Assembly: GCF_007860095.1 (NCBI RefSeq)
Contig: NZ_SJPT01000002.1
Location: forward strand, 186,001-250,000
Source: Novipirellula galeiformis
Lineage (GTDB): Bacteria; Planctomycetota; Planctomycetia; Pirellulales; Pirellulaceae
Length of the DNA stretch: 64,000 nucleotides
Direction of reading: 5' to 3'
The position numbers and the translations under genes are program-made. Below are positions 43,633-53,822 of the stretch, piece after piece. The number at the start of each line of letters is the position of its first letter. Position 1 is the stretch's first letter. Under the pieces are notes generated by a model, which was not told the DNA's origin, did no database searches, and was given only the letters and a program-made list of their open reading frames with translations.

Positions 43633-46398
43633 ATGCCGCGGGTGATTCCGTCTTGGCAAAGCCTGCGCATTGTGCTTCGCGGATTGGTTTTCGCAGTTGC
43701 GGGATTCGCGTTAAGCGTGCCGCCACTTCATGCCCAGTTGTACGATTCGTTGGACGCGTATCCGCCCCGCTGGCACCTGGACACCTCGGATTGTGATGCC
43801 CGCATTGTGTCGCACAAGCATCTTGCCGACGGTGGCGTCGATGGGCGGGCGTGCGAAGTGGTTACGATGACCGCGTCAAACGGCACTGAGGTCGTATTGG
43901 CATATCCGATCGAGCCCCTCGTTCCCATTGATGGTTTGACAGCAAACCTTTCGGTCATGAGCGCGCGGCCGGGAGCACGGATTGGATTTCGCGTTCGCTT
44001 TCCTTACCTGCGCCCCGAACCCACGCGGCGGCCGGCGTCGGTGATTGTGTATGGAGCGAGCTATAAAAACTCAGGCGAGTTCTCGTCGATTGGCATCGGC
44101 ATGATCGAACGCCCGCTGCGGTTGAAGACGATGGCGCTGCGTGGTGAATACGGGGCGGACGCCAATTTGAAAGATCCGTATGTCGATGCTGTCGTGGTCA
44201 ACGCGTACAGCGGCGTCGGTGTCACAGCGCTGCGGCTCGATGAACTGCGAGTCGATGGAATCGTGAGCGTCAGCGATGTTTCGCGCGCGGTTCCGCATGA
44301 CGCTTCGGCCGGAACCGATCAAGCGGTTGCCAATCGAGTGGATGCCGACGAGCCCGCATCCGCTGCGAACAAGGACCGCGACAATGCGTTCCCCAATGGA
44401 AAAATCACACGAGTTTTGCAACACAATGGTGAACCGCTTTCATGGGTGCGGACTCTTGGCTTTGACGCCGTTTTATTATCGAAGCCGCCGGACGCTGCGA
44501 TCTTAAATGAAGCGATTCAAACCCGAGTTTCGATCTACGCACCGGCTCCCTCGGCTCCCGATCCATCATTGCAATCGCTGCTGCAACCGATCGCGGGTTG
44601 GTACATCGGACACAACGAAACGCTCGATGCGACACGAATCGAGAGTGTGGAAATGACATCGCGGCGTCTGCGTTCGCTTCCGAGTCAATGGCAGCGTCCG
44701 ATCATTGCAGCACCATCGGAAAGCTATCGACGTTACGTGACAATGATGGACGCGATGGTGCAAGACATGCCGATGCGCACGCGTGGCTTGACCGGCGACG
44801 AGGAAGTCCGTGAGTTAAAACGATTTGCCCATCGCGTAGGCGATCGTGTTCAGTTGGCCGCGGGGATCATGAGCACGCCACCGGAGCGAACGCTGCAGCA
44901 AAGTGAAGCGATCGCGGATTCGATCGGAGCGCCCCGGCCCAGCGGATTTCGATGGCACTCGATGTGGTTGCAAACGATGCGCAGCCTTGAGATGGCTCCC
45001 AACGCGATCGTTTTCCGCTCGACACGTTCGCTGGCTTCGGGAAGCGAACTCGATACGCAGCGTTCGATGGCACTGAGCTTCGTCAACCGGACGATTGCAA
45101 TGCTCGAGCCGTGGATAGCCGGAGCGACGCCGATCACGCCATTGCCAATCTCAGGAGCGCCGTATCGCTGTACGCATTTGGCTAAAGAGAACGTCGAAGT
45201 CATCCTGCTTACCTCCACCGCAGAGCGTGGTTCGGAAGTCCTTGCAGGCGATGGGCAAACACTCGACCTGTTGCTTTCGCCAACGGATTCCAACAAGACC
45301 GTGTGGCGATTAACGCATTTTTCAGCGGAGCGTTTGACCCCGGATGTGACCCCGAGCGGGACGCGAATTTCCATTGTTTCGCCCGATGCGGCGGAGATCA
45401 TTGTGATGAGCGGTGATCCGAGCGTCGGAGGTGATTTGAGTCAATTGGCCGGGCGTTACGCGCGGCAAGCCGCTCTGGATCGTTGGCAACTTGCGGGCGA
45501 CTTGGTTCGCCGCACCCGAATGCAATGGCAAACCGCAACCGCATCACGGATCGGCAATCGCCCAGCACCCAACGACTTGATCGGAGTTGCGGGCCAAACG
45601 CTTGCCGAAGCGGAACCGCTTTATCGTGCCGGCGACACCGACTCGACGCTACGCATGGCTCGGCGTGCCGATGCTTGGGCATTGCGCAGCGAATGGCAAT
45701 TGTCCGAAACGTTGATGCCCGATTGGCCGCGGCCGACCAGTTGTCCGCCGATCGATTGCGGTGCAGCGGAAGTTCAAACGGCGTGGTATCCGTTGATGCA
45801 AGAAAACGGATGGAGCCAGAATTATTTGACCACGGGGACGCTCGATCACGCCGAGTTATTAACCGAGAACCGTTGGAAGTTCGGCAAACGTTTGGAACAA
45901 CGCGCTAAGAGTGAAGTGGTGTTTGCCAATCGTGGATCTTATGCCGGTCCCGGCGCACTTTTGGCGCGGGCGGCCTCGATCTCTGACGATCCGCTATCAG
46001 GCGGCTATGAGGGCACGGTGATTCAAATCCGCAGCCCCACCGTCCGGGTCCCGGCAAACACCGCGGTCCGGATTGATGCCCTGGTGCGGACCATCGGCTT
46101 TGGCCAACCTCACCAAGGGACGCTCGTTTACGACTCGATCGGCGGTCAAGAAATGGGAGTTCTCGTACGAGGTCGATCGGCGTGGACGCCGGTTCGATTG
46201 TATCGTCAGGCGACCGAAGAGACCGAGTTGAGTGTGATGTTCGAGTTGATGGGCGATGGCGAAGTGATGGTTGATGAGGTGGAGTTACGCATCTGGGAGC
46301 CTGAGAAGTCGATCACACCACCGAAACCGTTTCGCCCTTTAAGCACCGCAGATTCGAGCGGGCGGGCTGATGCGATTGAAGAGGATGATCGTCGCTGA
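43633..46398 (+). CDS. Large exported protein of unknown function
   Basis: A 921-residue protein. The ATG at 43633 is preferred because it begins the signal region (RIVLRGLVFAVAGFALSVPPLHA); ATGs at 43603 and earlier are alternatives. The mature N-terminus (YDSLDAYPPRWHLDTSDCDARI) and following 200 residues look like a beta-sandwich. The middle has TIM-barrel-like stretches (SWVRTLGFDAVLLSKPPDAAIL, DRVQLAAGIMSTPPERT), and the C-terminal 150 residues again look like a carbohydrate-binding sandwich (VPANTAVRIDALVRTIGFG, LVYDSIGGQEMG). This suggests a decayed or divergent glycoside hydrolase-like architecture, but no catalytic motif is recognisable. It has no operon partner. Confidence 0.8.
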   Translation: MPRVIPSWQSLRIVLRGLVFAVAGFALSVPPLHAQLYDSLDAYPPRWHLDTSDCDARIVSHKHLADGGVDGRACEVVTMTASNGTEVVLAYPIEPLVPIDGLTANLSVMSARPGARIGFRVRFPYLRPEPTRRPASVIVYGASYKNSGEFSSIGIGMIERPLRLKTMALRGEYGADANLKDPYVDAVVVNAYSGVGVTALRLDELRVDGIVSVSDVSRAVPHDASAGTDQAVANRVDADEPASAANKDRDNAFPNGKITRVLQHNGEPLSWVRTLGFDAVLLSKPPDAAILNEAIQTRVSIYAPAPSAPDPSLQSLLQPIAGWYIGHNETLDATRIESVEMTSRRLRSLPSQWQRPIIAAPSESYRRYVTMMDAMVQDMPMRTRGLTGDEEVRELKRFAHRVGDRVQLAAGIMSTPPERTLQQSEAIADSIGAPRPSGFRWHSMWLQTMRSLEMAPNAIVFRSTRSLASGSELDTQRSMALSFVNRTIAMLEPWIAGATPITPLPISGAPYRCTHLAKENVEVILLTSTAERGSEVLAGDGQTLDLLLSPTDSNKTVWRLTHFSAERLTPDVTPSGTRISIVSPDAAEIIVMSGDPSVGGDLSQLAGRYARQAALDRWQLAGDLVRRTRMQWQTATASRIGNRPAPNDLIGVAGQTLAEAEPLYRAGDTDSTLRMARRADAWALRSEWQLSETLMPDWPRPTSCPPIDCGAAEVQTAWYPLMQENGWSQNYLTTGTLDHAELLTENRWKFGKRLEQRAKSEVVFANRGSYAGPGALLARAASISDDPLSGGYEGTVIQIRSPTVRVPANTAVRIDALVRTIGFGQPHQGTLVYDSIGGQEMGVLVRGRSAWTPVRLYRQATEETELSVMFELMGDGEVMVDEVELRIWEPEKSITPPKPFRPLSTADSSGRADAIEEDDRR

Positions 46399-46542
46399 GC
46401 AGACGACTACCACGCCCTCCTTCGCTTCAAGCTGTCACGCGTGTTTGCCTAGGGATGGTCGAAACCGGCTGCGAGATTCGCTACGCTATTGAGAACTCCG
46501 TTGCCTTTCCCCTTCGCCTTTTAAGAACATCCGAAGCTTCCC

Positions 46543-46761
46543 ATGCACCAAGTCAAAATCTTCAAAAGCGTTGACAGCGAGATCGCGGACATGGAATACC
46601 AGATCAATCGCTGGATGCGAAAGAGTGGGGCGCGAGTGATTTCGATCACCGGAAATCTCGCTTCATCGTCAAGTTCGTCGGGCAGTCCGTTGAGCAGTTT
46701 CGCGGCCAGCGACATCATGGTGATTGTGCTGTATGAAGTGGATCCACCTCAAAAAGGATAA
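46543..46761 (+). CDS. Small conserved hypothetical protein
   Basis: A 72-residue protein from the ATG at 46543. It reads as a helix (SVDSEIADMEYQINRWMRKSG), a strand (ARVISITGNLAS), a serine-rich loop and a final hydrophobic strand (SDIMVIVLYEVD), a compact alpha/beta unit without a signal. The pattern looks conserved in character and resembles other small planctomycete proteins, but no function is known. It lies 145 bp after the large exported protein gene. Confidence 0.65.
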   Translation: MHQVKIFKSVDSEIADMEYQINRWMRKSGARVISITGNLASSSSSSGSPLSSFAASDIMVIVLYEVDPPQKG

Positions 46762-46922
46762 CGCAACCACGCCGGGTTCCGTTTGCTCGGCAGCCCTCTC
46801 CACGCACCCGTACGGGGCGGGGGCCATGCGTTAGCGGTTGATGGCCGCGGTGTTGTAGGTTAACCTCCTTGCTCTCCTCGCGTCCGGTAACACTTTCCTC
46901 TGAGAGCGGAACACAGAGAAGT

Positions 46923-47354
46923 ATGAGCAGCCATGGAAGCGTCCCCCCCGATCAAATGCTGGCCAAGCAAACCGGCCCCACGACTCCCCCGCAGAGGGAG
47001 AGTCCAGGATCTGAAAAACCGTTGGTTGAACAAACCGTTTGCTGTTCAACGTCGCAGCTGAATTCTTTAAAAACAGCACGGCAATTGTCGGATGATCTTG
47101 TGGGCTGGATCAACGCGGCGCCCAAGCCGGAACCGGCCGCGAGCAAGCCCCGCCCCACCTTGAATCTCGATCTTGGGGATGTCGATTGGTTGAGCAGTGT
47201 CGGGATCAACGAATTGATCCAAGTGAATCGCAAGGCGCGTAAAGTCGGCGTAAAATTCGTCCTCACTGAGGTCGGAGACTCGGTACGCGAAGTCTTTGAG
47301 CTGACCCGACTCGAGCGAATGTTTCACGTCGTTTCGTCCGCTCCGGCCGATTGA
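46923..47354 (+). CDS. STAS-domain protein (anti-anti-sigma factor-like)
   Basis: A 143-residue protein from the ATG at 46923. A polar, Pro-rich N-terminal 40 residues precede a STAS domain: LNLDLGDVDWLSSVGINELIQV, with the serine position usually phosphorylated, KFVLTEVGDSVREVFELTRLERMF. STAS proteins of this kind bind anti-sigma kinases and release sigma factors in partner switching. No anti-sigma or sigma gene is adjacent. A separate STAS domain also ends the SulP permease 490 bp downstream. Confidence 0.82.
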   Translation: MSSHGSVPPDQMLAKQTGPTTPPQRESPGSEKPLVEQTVCCSTSQLNSLKTARQLSDDLVGWINAAPKPEPAASKPRPTLNLDLGDVDWLSSVGINELIQVNRKARKVGVKFVLTEVGDSVREVFELTRLERMFHVVSSAPAD

Positions 47355-47845
47355 AACGCTCGTCCAAACGAGCGAACCAGCAAGGCCCGGCTCAGGATGC
47401 GATCGCCGAGGCAGTGCTCGATCGCCGAGGCAGTGATCGATCGTGAACGGAATCCCGACGGGGGTTGTTCGCAGGCAAATTCGAGCCCACTGCGAAGTTT
47501 TCTTGCCGCGGATTTCGGGCGGCATCCCGCATCCCGCTAGCGATGTGTTAGGAACCGATACCGCCTGCATCACCGGGGTAACGGCCATGATCCGCACACT
47601 GATTGACGGGCACGTTTCGATGCGACTTTGCCGCGGCTCGGCAGGGGCCAGGAAGCGATGTTGACGGTATTCCCATGACGATTATAGTCCGCTCCTATTA
47701 AGTCGTATGGAGACTCTGCCTGCTGAGGGGGGCAGCTGGGCGATCATGGATGCCGCTGGTGGCCGTCCCTCCCCCCCTTTTTTCCAAGTCAACGGGTCGC
47801 TCGCGGCCTTCAAGCCTTACTCGCGGCCTTCGAAACTAAATCAGT
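47355..47845. other. Non-coding gap, about 490 bp
   Basis: No supported gene. It contains a 19-bp direct repeat at 47400-47437 and an imperfect 20-bp duplication (CTCGCGGCCTTC...) near 47808-47845, just before the SulP start. Confidence 0.45.
47400..47437. repeat. 19-bp tandem repeat, 2 copies
   Basis: CGATCGCCGAGGCAGTGCT (47400-47418) is followed by CGATCGCCGAGGCAGTGAT (47419-47437), differing at one base. Confidence 0.88.
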
Positions 47846-49630
47846 ATGTTAAACTTTTTCCGAACACGCACTGCGACAGCCAAGGATGACCTGCTTTCGG
47901 GTTTGACGGTTGCTCTCGCCCTTGTTCCCGAAGCGATTGCGTTTGCGTTCGTCGCAGGGGTCTCGCCGATCATTGGCCTGTACTCAGCATTTTTCATTGG
48001 ATTGATCACCGCCGCCTTCGGAGGTCGACCCGGTATGATTTCCGGAGCCACCGGAGCAATGGCTGTCGTGATCGTGGCGTTGGTCGCCACCCAGGGGGTC
48101 GAGTACCTGTTCCCGACGGTGGTGTTGTGTGGGATTATCCAGGTGTTGATCGGCGCGGCTCGGCTCGGGAAATTGATTCGCTTGGTCCCTCATCCCGTCA
48201 TGCTGGGATTTGTGAACGGATTGGCAATCGTCATTTTTACGGCCCAATTCGGCAGCTTTCAAGCGTTCGATCGCGCCAACAGTCAACTGACTTACCTCAG
48301 CGGCACCCCGTTAGTCGTCATGCTGCTACTGATCGGGCTGACGATGGGGATCATTTGGCTATTGCCGAAATTCACCAAGGCGATTCCCTCTTCGCTGGCG
48401 GCGATCTTAACGGTCACCTTCTTGTCACTGGCGATCAATCAATGGACGCAAACTGACGCTCAATCGGACGAAAACATGGTTGCCACGGTTGGCGACATGT
48501 TGACCACTCAGGCTCGAGCGAAGGCAGCCGCACAGAAAAACGTTGCCGCGATCGATTCGGAGGCTCCCGCGGGGGCGTCACTCGAGGTGACGATGGTAGC
48601 GATGGCCCAGGCGGAGATCGCCCCATCGGATGCGGCGCTGGGGGACGCAGGAGCTGCGGATACTTCCAGCGTGAATGTCGATGACGGCCAAGGTGAAGTG
48701 TCTGCTTCGATCAGCGGCGGATTGCCGCGTTTATTCTTTCTAGAGTACGACGCGATCCCGCCAATGAATTTCAAAACGCTGTGGATCATCTTTCCCTTCG
48801 CGATTACTTTGGCTGGGGTCGGATTGATCGAATCGCTGATGACGTTGACATTGATCGACGAGATTACCGAGACACGCGGACGCGGCAACCGTGAGTGCAT
48901 TGGTCAGGGGGCGGCGAATATCGTTTGCGGGATGTTTGGTGGGATGGGGGGCTGTGCCATGATCGGCCAATCGCTCATCAACGTGAACTCCGGCGGGCGC
49001 GGACGATTGTCGGGAATCACCGCAGCGGTTTGCCTCTTGATGTTCATTTTGTTCCTATCGCCGTTGATCGAGAAAATTCCGATGGCAGCCCTTGTCGGGG
49101 TGATGTTCATGGTCGTGATCGGAACGTTTGAATGGGCATCGCTGAAGATGTTCCGTCGCATGCCACTAAGCGACGTGATCGTGATGCTGCTCGTTGCAGG
49201 CTATACCGTCGTGATGCACGACTTGGCGACCGCCGTCATCTTGGGGGTGATTGTTTCCGCTCTCGTGTTCGCTTGGAAGCACGCAGCCAACCTGGGTGCC
49301 GACATCACCATCAACGAATTTGGAAGCAAGATTTACCAGCTGCATGGCCCGTTGTTCTTCGCTTCGGTTTCATCATTCAAGGATCTGTTCGATCCCGCAT
49401 CCGATCCGGATGACGTGGTCATCGATTTCTATTACACGCGTGTTTATGACCAATCGGGCTTAGAAGCCATCAGTGGGCTGACGGAGAAGTACGATTCGCT
49501 CGGCAAGCGATTGCATCTCACCCACTTGAGTGCCGAATGTCGTCAATTGCTTGACCGCGCCGGGGACTTCGTTGAAGTCAATGTTTCTGAAGACCCTCAG
49601 TACCATCTGGCAACGGATCGCTTGGCGTAA
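47846..49630 (+). CDS. SulP-family anion permease with STAS domain
   Basis: A 594-residue inner-membrane protein from the ATG at 47846. The SulP signature is clear: [51 protein letters not shown] and [14 protein letters not shown], and later [55 protein letters not shown]. About 14 hydrophobic segments precede a C-terminal STAS domain ([22 protein letters not shown]). Family members move sulfate, bicarbonate or organic anions. Residues about 205-300 form an unusually long, Ala/Asp-rich soluble insertion ([20 protein letters not shown]...) between membrane segments. The substrate is unknown. Confidence 0.93.
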   Translation: MLNFFRTRTATAKDDLLSGLTVALALVPEAIAFAFVAGVSPIIGLYSAFFIGLITAAFGGRPGMISGATGAMAVVIVALVATQGVEYLFPTVVLCGIIQVLIGAARLGKLIRLVPHPVMLGFVNGLAIVIFTAQFGSFQAFDRANSQLTYLSGTPLVVMLLLIGLTMGIIWLLPKFTKAIPSSLAAILTVTFLSLAINQWTQTDAQSDENMVATVGDMLTTQARAKAAAQKNVAAIDSEAPAGASLEVTMVAMAQAEIAPSDAALGDAGAADTSSVNVDDGQGEVSASISGGLPRLFFLEYDAIPPMNFKTLWIIFPFAITLAGVGLIESLMTLTLIDEITETRGRGNRECIGQGAANIVCGMFGGMGGCAMIGQSLINVNSGGRGRLSGITAAVCLLMFILFLSPLIEKIPMAALVGVMFMVVIGTFEWASLKMFRRMPLSDVIVMLLVAGYTVVMHDLATAVILGVIVSALVFAWKHAANLGADITINEFGSKIYQLHGPLFFASVSSFKDLFDPASDPDDVVIDFYYTRVYDQSGLEAISGLTEKYDSLGKRLHLTHLSAECRQLLDRAGDFVEVNVSEDPQYHLATDRLA

Positions 49631-50125
49631 TCCGCCACACCATGTGGCTGTTGCGAAGGAACGATCCATGGGCTGCAACGCCCATGTCAGCTTCGCAAAA
49701 GACGCCCACACGTCAACTTCGCAATGGACGGCGCGGTGCTAAGCGCCCAGGCAGGAGTCCATTCGCGGGATGAGCCGCATGGCGTTATTCGCGGCTCTAA
49801 CGTTGACACTCGATCGGCTGGTTTTAGGAGCCGTGTGGCGCGAGCCGTCCGGCGTTTTTCGAACGTTTGGCTCACTGCGACCGGGCGGCTCGCGCCGCAC
49901 CGCTACCCCGAGTTAGGGCCATTCGGTATTTGGGTGAGAGGGGCCGAGTCAATCTTGAGTAGATGCTTAACAGGTGGCTGGGGGTTGAGTTTCCTGCCGA
50001 ATTCCCATTAGCGGCTCAGCCGCCAAGCCCGACGAGCCGCCAAGCCCGTCGAGCGGCCCAGCCCGACGAGGCGTCGGGCTTGGCAAGCGAGGTTACGAAG
50101 AACGTGCGGTGGGTTCCACGCAGGC
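49631..50125. other. Non-coding gap, about 495 bp
   Basis: No supported gene. Contains a three-copy 17-bp repeat at 50020-50070 that runs into a perfect hairpin (AGCCCGACG 50060-50068, CGTCGGGCT 50072-50080), a possible terminator for the adjacent minus-strand gene though it has no T-tract. Confidence 0.45.
50020..50080. repeat. 17-bp tandem repeat with terminal hairpin
   Basis: Units CCGCCAAGCCCGACGAG, CCGCCAAGCCCGTCGAG and CGGCCCAGCCCGACGAG, followed by GCGTCGGGCTTGGC, which is inverted relative to the unit and forms the second arm of a hairpin. Confidence 0.85.
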
Positions 50126-51124
50126 TTATTTGTCAGCCAACAACTCGTCAGCTTCTTTTTCGGCGGCAGCCATTACGTCCGCGATGGTGACGTACTCGCC
50201 ACCCTGCTTTTTGCTTTCGTAGGCGGCTTGCATGAACGCGTAAAGCTCAATGGTTTCGCTCGCTTCGACGGGAGTCTTGCCGGTCCGAAAGAAGCTGGCG
50301 ATTTCAATCAGCAACGGCTTGTAGCCAGCGTAGGTGCCAATCGGCTGAATCTGTTTCTCACCGAACGCGGTTCCACCGTAGCCTGATTTTCCAGACTTGA
50401 TGCCGCGAAAGGTTGCCAAACGTTGACCTTCCCAGTGACCCACGGCGAGCTCCACGCCAGGCAATGATTCGTGTCGCACTTTTTCGCAACCTTCGCCCAT
50501 GCAGGCGTACAGAGCTTCGACGCCGTGGATGCCGTACCAATACAGATCGACATGCGACGGTTCGAGTGAGCAAGGGCTGTACGTTTCACAACCGAGAACC
50601 TTGCCGAATTTTGGATCGCGAATCGCACCGATATTGCTGATGAATCGCAACGATGAACTCGAGAACATTGGCACTTTGTACTTTTCCGCAGCGCGATAGA
50701 TCGCCACCACTTCACCAAGGTTTGAACCGACCGGTTTGTCGATGAAGACTGGTTTGCCTGCTTTGAAAACCTGAAGGGCTTGTTCAAAGTGAGGCTTGCC
50801 GTCATTGGTTTCAAGCAAAACGCAATCAACTTTGGCCAACAACGCGTCAATCGAATCGACAATCTCGACGCCGAGTTCACGGACCGTTTCGGTGTACTTT
50901 GGAATGCGATCGGTACTCGATGGAATATCACGACTGCCCCACGGATAGGCAGCGACGACGCGGCAATTCTTGTATTCAGGAAGCGCCTTCTCTTGGTTGA
51001 ATTCCTTCGTGAACGCGATGGAATGTGACGTGTCGAGTCCGATGATACCGATCCGCAGCGGTTCCTCCGCGATGGCGGTCAAGCTAGAAAACACGACAGC
51101 AACAATACTTAAACCTAATCTCAT
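50126..51124 (-). CDS. Exported Gfo/Idh/MocA-family oxidoreductase
   Basis: A 332-residue protein from the ATG at 51124, with a Sec signal (MRLGLSIVAVVFSSLTAIA). The Rossmann N-terminus begins LRIGIIGLDTSHSIAF, which lacks the standard GxGxxG of the family's NAD site (here GLDTSH), then VDCVLLETNDGKPHFEQAL and FKAGKPVFIDKPVGSNL, the KP pair of the family. The C-terminal half is the usual alpha/beta domain (YSPCSLEPSHVDLYWYGIHGVEAL). This GLDTSH subgroup is common in planctomycetes and its reaction is unknown. It is co-directional with a second Gfo/Idh/MocA gene 293 bp upstream. Confidence 0.88.
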   Translation of the reverse strand: MRLGLSIVAVVFSSLTAIAEEPLRIGIIGLDTSHSIAFTKEFNQEKALPEYKNCRVVAAYPWGSRDIPSSTDRIPKYTETVRELGVEIVDSIDALLAKVDCVLLETNDGKPHFEQALQVFKAGKPVFIDKPVGSNLGEVVAIYRAAEKYKVPMFSSSSLRFISNIGAIRDPKFGKVLGCETYSPCSLEPSHVDLYWYGIHGVEALYACMGEGCEKVRHESLPGVELAVGHWEGQRLATFRGIKSGKSGYGGTAFGEKQIQPIGTYAGYKPLLIEIASFFRTGKTPVEASETIELYAFMQAAYESKKQGGEYVTIADVMAAAEKEADELLADK

Positions 51125-51417
51125 GCGAGCGTCTCTTGGGTGGGGGGCATTGAAATGGAATGTTTAGGCCGGAGGTTGGCCAGGTGGCTGGATTAGCAAA
51201 ACCAGCGGAAGGTGGGGTTGCGATGCAACAGGTTGCGAAAGGGGCGGAACGGAGACGCGCGGCTCCGATCCGGCACCACTTCATTTGCGGAGAAGGCCGC
51301 TTCGATTCGGTGGCGTTTAGGAGATCCCAACGCACCTCATCCCCGAGCCCTGTCCCAGCACACGACGCGCCTCCGCAACGGAGACGCGTCATCGTTTCAG
51401 CTTGAGAACTTCAATCC

Positions 51418-52701
51418 TTAAGCGGTTTTGGGTTCCCAACCCTTGGCATATTCACGACTCCAAAGCTTGTTCGCTTCGTCGTTGTTTTCGATATGGCCAT
51501 TTTCGGCATTGGTCGTTAGTACCGCGCCGGTGCGGAACGCGATGTTTCCAAGGTGGCACATCAGCGTACTACGATGAGCTTCTTCGATATTCGAGTTCGT
51601 CAATCGAGGCGATCGTACGGCACCTAGGAAGTCCGCGAAGTGATCTTTGTCACCGGACGCACCGGTGCCAGTCGAGATCTCTTTGTTCTTCATGTCGTAG
51701 ATCGTGTATCCCGCTCCTCGCATGACCACGGAGCCTTCGGTTCCATGAATGCTGATCCCGAAACCGGTGTCGTGAGGACCCAGCGCTGACCAACTCAGAC
51801 CTTCCCAGGTGATCGTTTTCCCTTCGGGGAAATCGAACGTGGCCATCATGGTGTCGGGAGTTTCTTGGTCATCGTCGTGACGATACTTGCCTCCACCGGC
51901 CGTCACGCGGGTAGGGAACGCAACGTCCAATGCCCAACGAGCGACATCCAAACCGTGGATGCCGTTGTTGCCCATTTCGCCGTTACCCCAGTGCCAGTGC
52001 CAGTGCCAGTTGTAATGCAGGACGTTGTCCTTGAACTCACGACGAGGCGCGGGGCCTTGCCACAAATCCCAGTCCAACCAATCGGGAGTCGGAGCGACTT
52101 TCCCATGGCCAATCGAGGCGCGTCGATTGTTGTACCAGGTTCGAGCGTACAAGGTTTTGCCGATTTCGCCGTCCTTGATTTTCTGGACCGCTTCGATCAA
52201 CGCAGGCCACGAGCGGCGTTGATTGCCCATCTGTACGACGCGATTATTGCGCTCGGCGGCGGCAATCGCCCATTCGCCTTCGGCAGGCGTTTGGCTACAT
52301 GGCTTTTCGACGTAAACGTGCTTTCCAGCGTCGCAGCCTAAAATGGTCGCCGGGGCGTGCCAGTGGTTCGGAGCGGCACAAACGAGTGCATCAATATTGG
52401 CATCGTCGAGAATGTGCCGGAAATCGGTGACGACCTTGGGACGTGTCTTTTGCTTCTCCGCAACCATATCGGCAACGCGATTCGCTGCGCGTGAATCGAC
52501 GTCACAAACGATGTCGATTCGAGTATTGGGCTGGGCAAGCATCCCCGAGGTGATCGCTCGACCACGACCGTTCACACCCATCATCCCTAGAGAAACGGTT
52601 TCACTCGGAGTGGCATCGGCCGCTCGGAGCGTTTTATGAGCAGTCGCGGCAACGACGGCTGCAGCCGCGGTTGACTTTAAAAACAAGCGTCGATCATTCA
52701 T
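51418..52701 (-). CDS. Tat-exported Gfo/Idh/MocA-family oxidoreductase
   Basis: A 427-residue protein from the ATG at 52701. The N-terminus has a twin-arginine-like signal (NDRRLFLKSTAAAAVV) with cleavage near TLRAAD. The NAD(P)-binding part reads VSLGMMGVNGRGRAI, DIVCDVDSRAANRVADM and ALVCAAPNHWHAPATILGCDAGKHVYVEKPCSQTPAEG, with the family's EKP lysine. The C-terminal domain contains WHWHWGNGEMGNNGIHGLDVARWAL, a histidine/tryptophan-rich stretch typical of planctomycete members that act on sugars or cyclitols. The enzyme is probably exported folded with its cofactor. The second family member lies downstream on the same strand. Confidence 0.92.
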   Translation of the reverse strand: MNDRRLFLKSTAAAAVVAATAHKTLRAADATPSETVSLGMMGVNGRGRAITSGMLAQPNTRIDIVCDVDSRAANRVADMVAEKQKTRPKVVTDFRHILDDANIDALVCAAPNHWHAPATILGCDAGKHVYVEKPCSQTPAEGEWAIAAAERNNRVVQMGNQRRSWPALIEAVQKIKDGEIGKTLYARTWYNNRRASIGHGKVAPTPDWLDWDLWQGPAPRREFKDNVLHYNWHWHWHWGNGEMGNNGIHGLDVARWALDVAFPTRVTAGGGKYRHDDDQETPDTMMATFDFPEGKTITWEGLSWSALGPHDTGFGISIHGTEGSVVMRGAGYTIYDMKNKEISTGTGASGDKDHFADFLGAVRSPRLTNSNIEEAHRSTLMCHLGNIAFRTGAVLTTNAENGHIENNDEANKLWSREYAKGWEPKTA

Positions 52702-52954
52702 GAATATATTCTCCGGTGAGAGTAGTTGAGGTTCACAGTAAGGTGATTTGATAAATGAGCCTCTGCGGTCAATGGCTCAAACAATGGGCGGGGGGCCTGG
52801 ATCGTCGCGTTGCGAGGATCACGACAGATTCAGTGGGGGGAGGTGCTTAGGCAAGTAGATGGGTGAGTGGCGGCATGCTTGCATGCCATGCGGCGAATCA
52901 GAGGATGCCGGGCTGCGATGCCCTTCATCTACATCGGCTCTGAAGTGAGAGCAG

Positions 52955-53545
52955 CTACTTCAAACCTTTGACGACTTCAAGGATTTTCGCAGCATCTTGT
53001 TTTGCTTGAACTTTGTCATTTTTATAGGCAATCTTGCCGTCGCGATCGATCACGAACGTCCATCGTTTGGCGGTGACATCGCGATTCAGAGTGCGTTCGG
53101 TTCCCTCAATAATCGCTTTGACCGATTTGTCACCGCGTGTGACGGGAACCCCAAACTTCTCAGCAACGACACCATCGATGTCCGCGAGTAACGTGAAGTT
53201 TAGTTGATGTGCTTTCTTGAACCATTGGTGATTCTCAGCTGAATCGCCGCTAACCCCAATGATTTCAACATCCTCGGACTCGAGTTCACCTAACGAATCT
53301 CGGTAAGCACAGGCTTGGGCGGTGCAACCCCCGGTCATATCGGCCGGGTAAAAATAGAGCACCACCACTTTCTTGCCATAATGCTCGCCGGATTTCCATG
53401 GCCTTCCGTTGTCGTCCTCGACGGAAAATTGAGGCGCCTCGTCACCCACTTTCAAATTCACCGCATTTTCGTCTGCAAATGCCGGTTGCAAGACCGCGGA
53501 GCCAATAAGCAACACAACACAACAGGCAGCGTTAATTCGAAGCAT
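52955..53545 (-). CDS. Exported BCP-type peroxiredoxin
   Basis: A 196-residue protein from the ATG at 53545 with a Sec signal (INAACCVVLLIGSAVLQPAFA). The thioredoxin-fold peroxidase domain shows KVGDEAPQFSVEDDNGR, VVLYFYPADMTGGCTAQACAYRD and VEIIGVSGDSAENHQWF. The peroxidatic cysteine is in GGC and the second cysteine follows five residues later (CTAQAC), as in E. coli BCP, so it should work as an atypical two-cysteine thiol peroxidase. LADIDGVVAEKFGV and a conserved terminal RWTFVIDRDGKIAY complete the domain. Export suggests protection of the periplasm from peroxides. It is monocistronic. Confidence 0.92.
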   Translation of the reverse strand: MLRINAACCVVLLIGSAVLQPAFADENAVNLKVGDEAPQFSVEDDNGRPWKSGEHYGKKVVVLYFYPADMTGGCTAQACAYRDSLGELESEDVEIIGVSGDSAENHQWFKKAHQLNFTLLADIDGVVAEKFGVPVTRGDKSVKAIIEGTERTLNRDVTAKRWTFVIDRDGKIAYKNDKVQAKQDAAKILEVVKGLK

Positions 53546-53822
53546 TGGTGGGGTCTATCGAAGAAAAGTGGGAAGGTGGGGTGTTGTGGGCGATTATAAA
53601 CCATGTTCATCCAAACGTGTACACCTGAAACGTGTTCTGTTGCCGCAAGGCAATCAAGTTTTCCGCTGTAACGGGGGGTTTTAGCGTATAAGGGGGGCAT
53701 CAACTCGATCCGGTGACAAACCGACGGTCTCATCTGCTACACTCAATCACAGCTCCGGTGGGGGGATCCCCGGGGTTGAGCTCGACCGTTTTGAAAGCCG
53801 CCTCGACAGGGAGTTTGCTGAA

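Noticed and set aside
47060-47664. Frames in both directions around the STAS gene end
   Set aside because: Mostly antisense to the STAS domain or driven by a 19-bp duplication; no motif.
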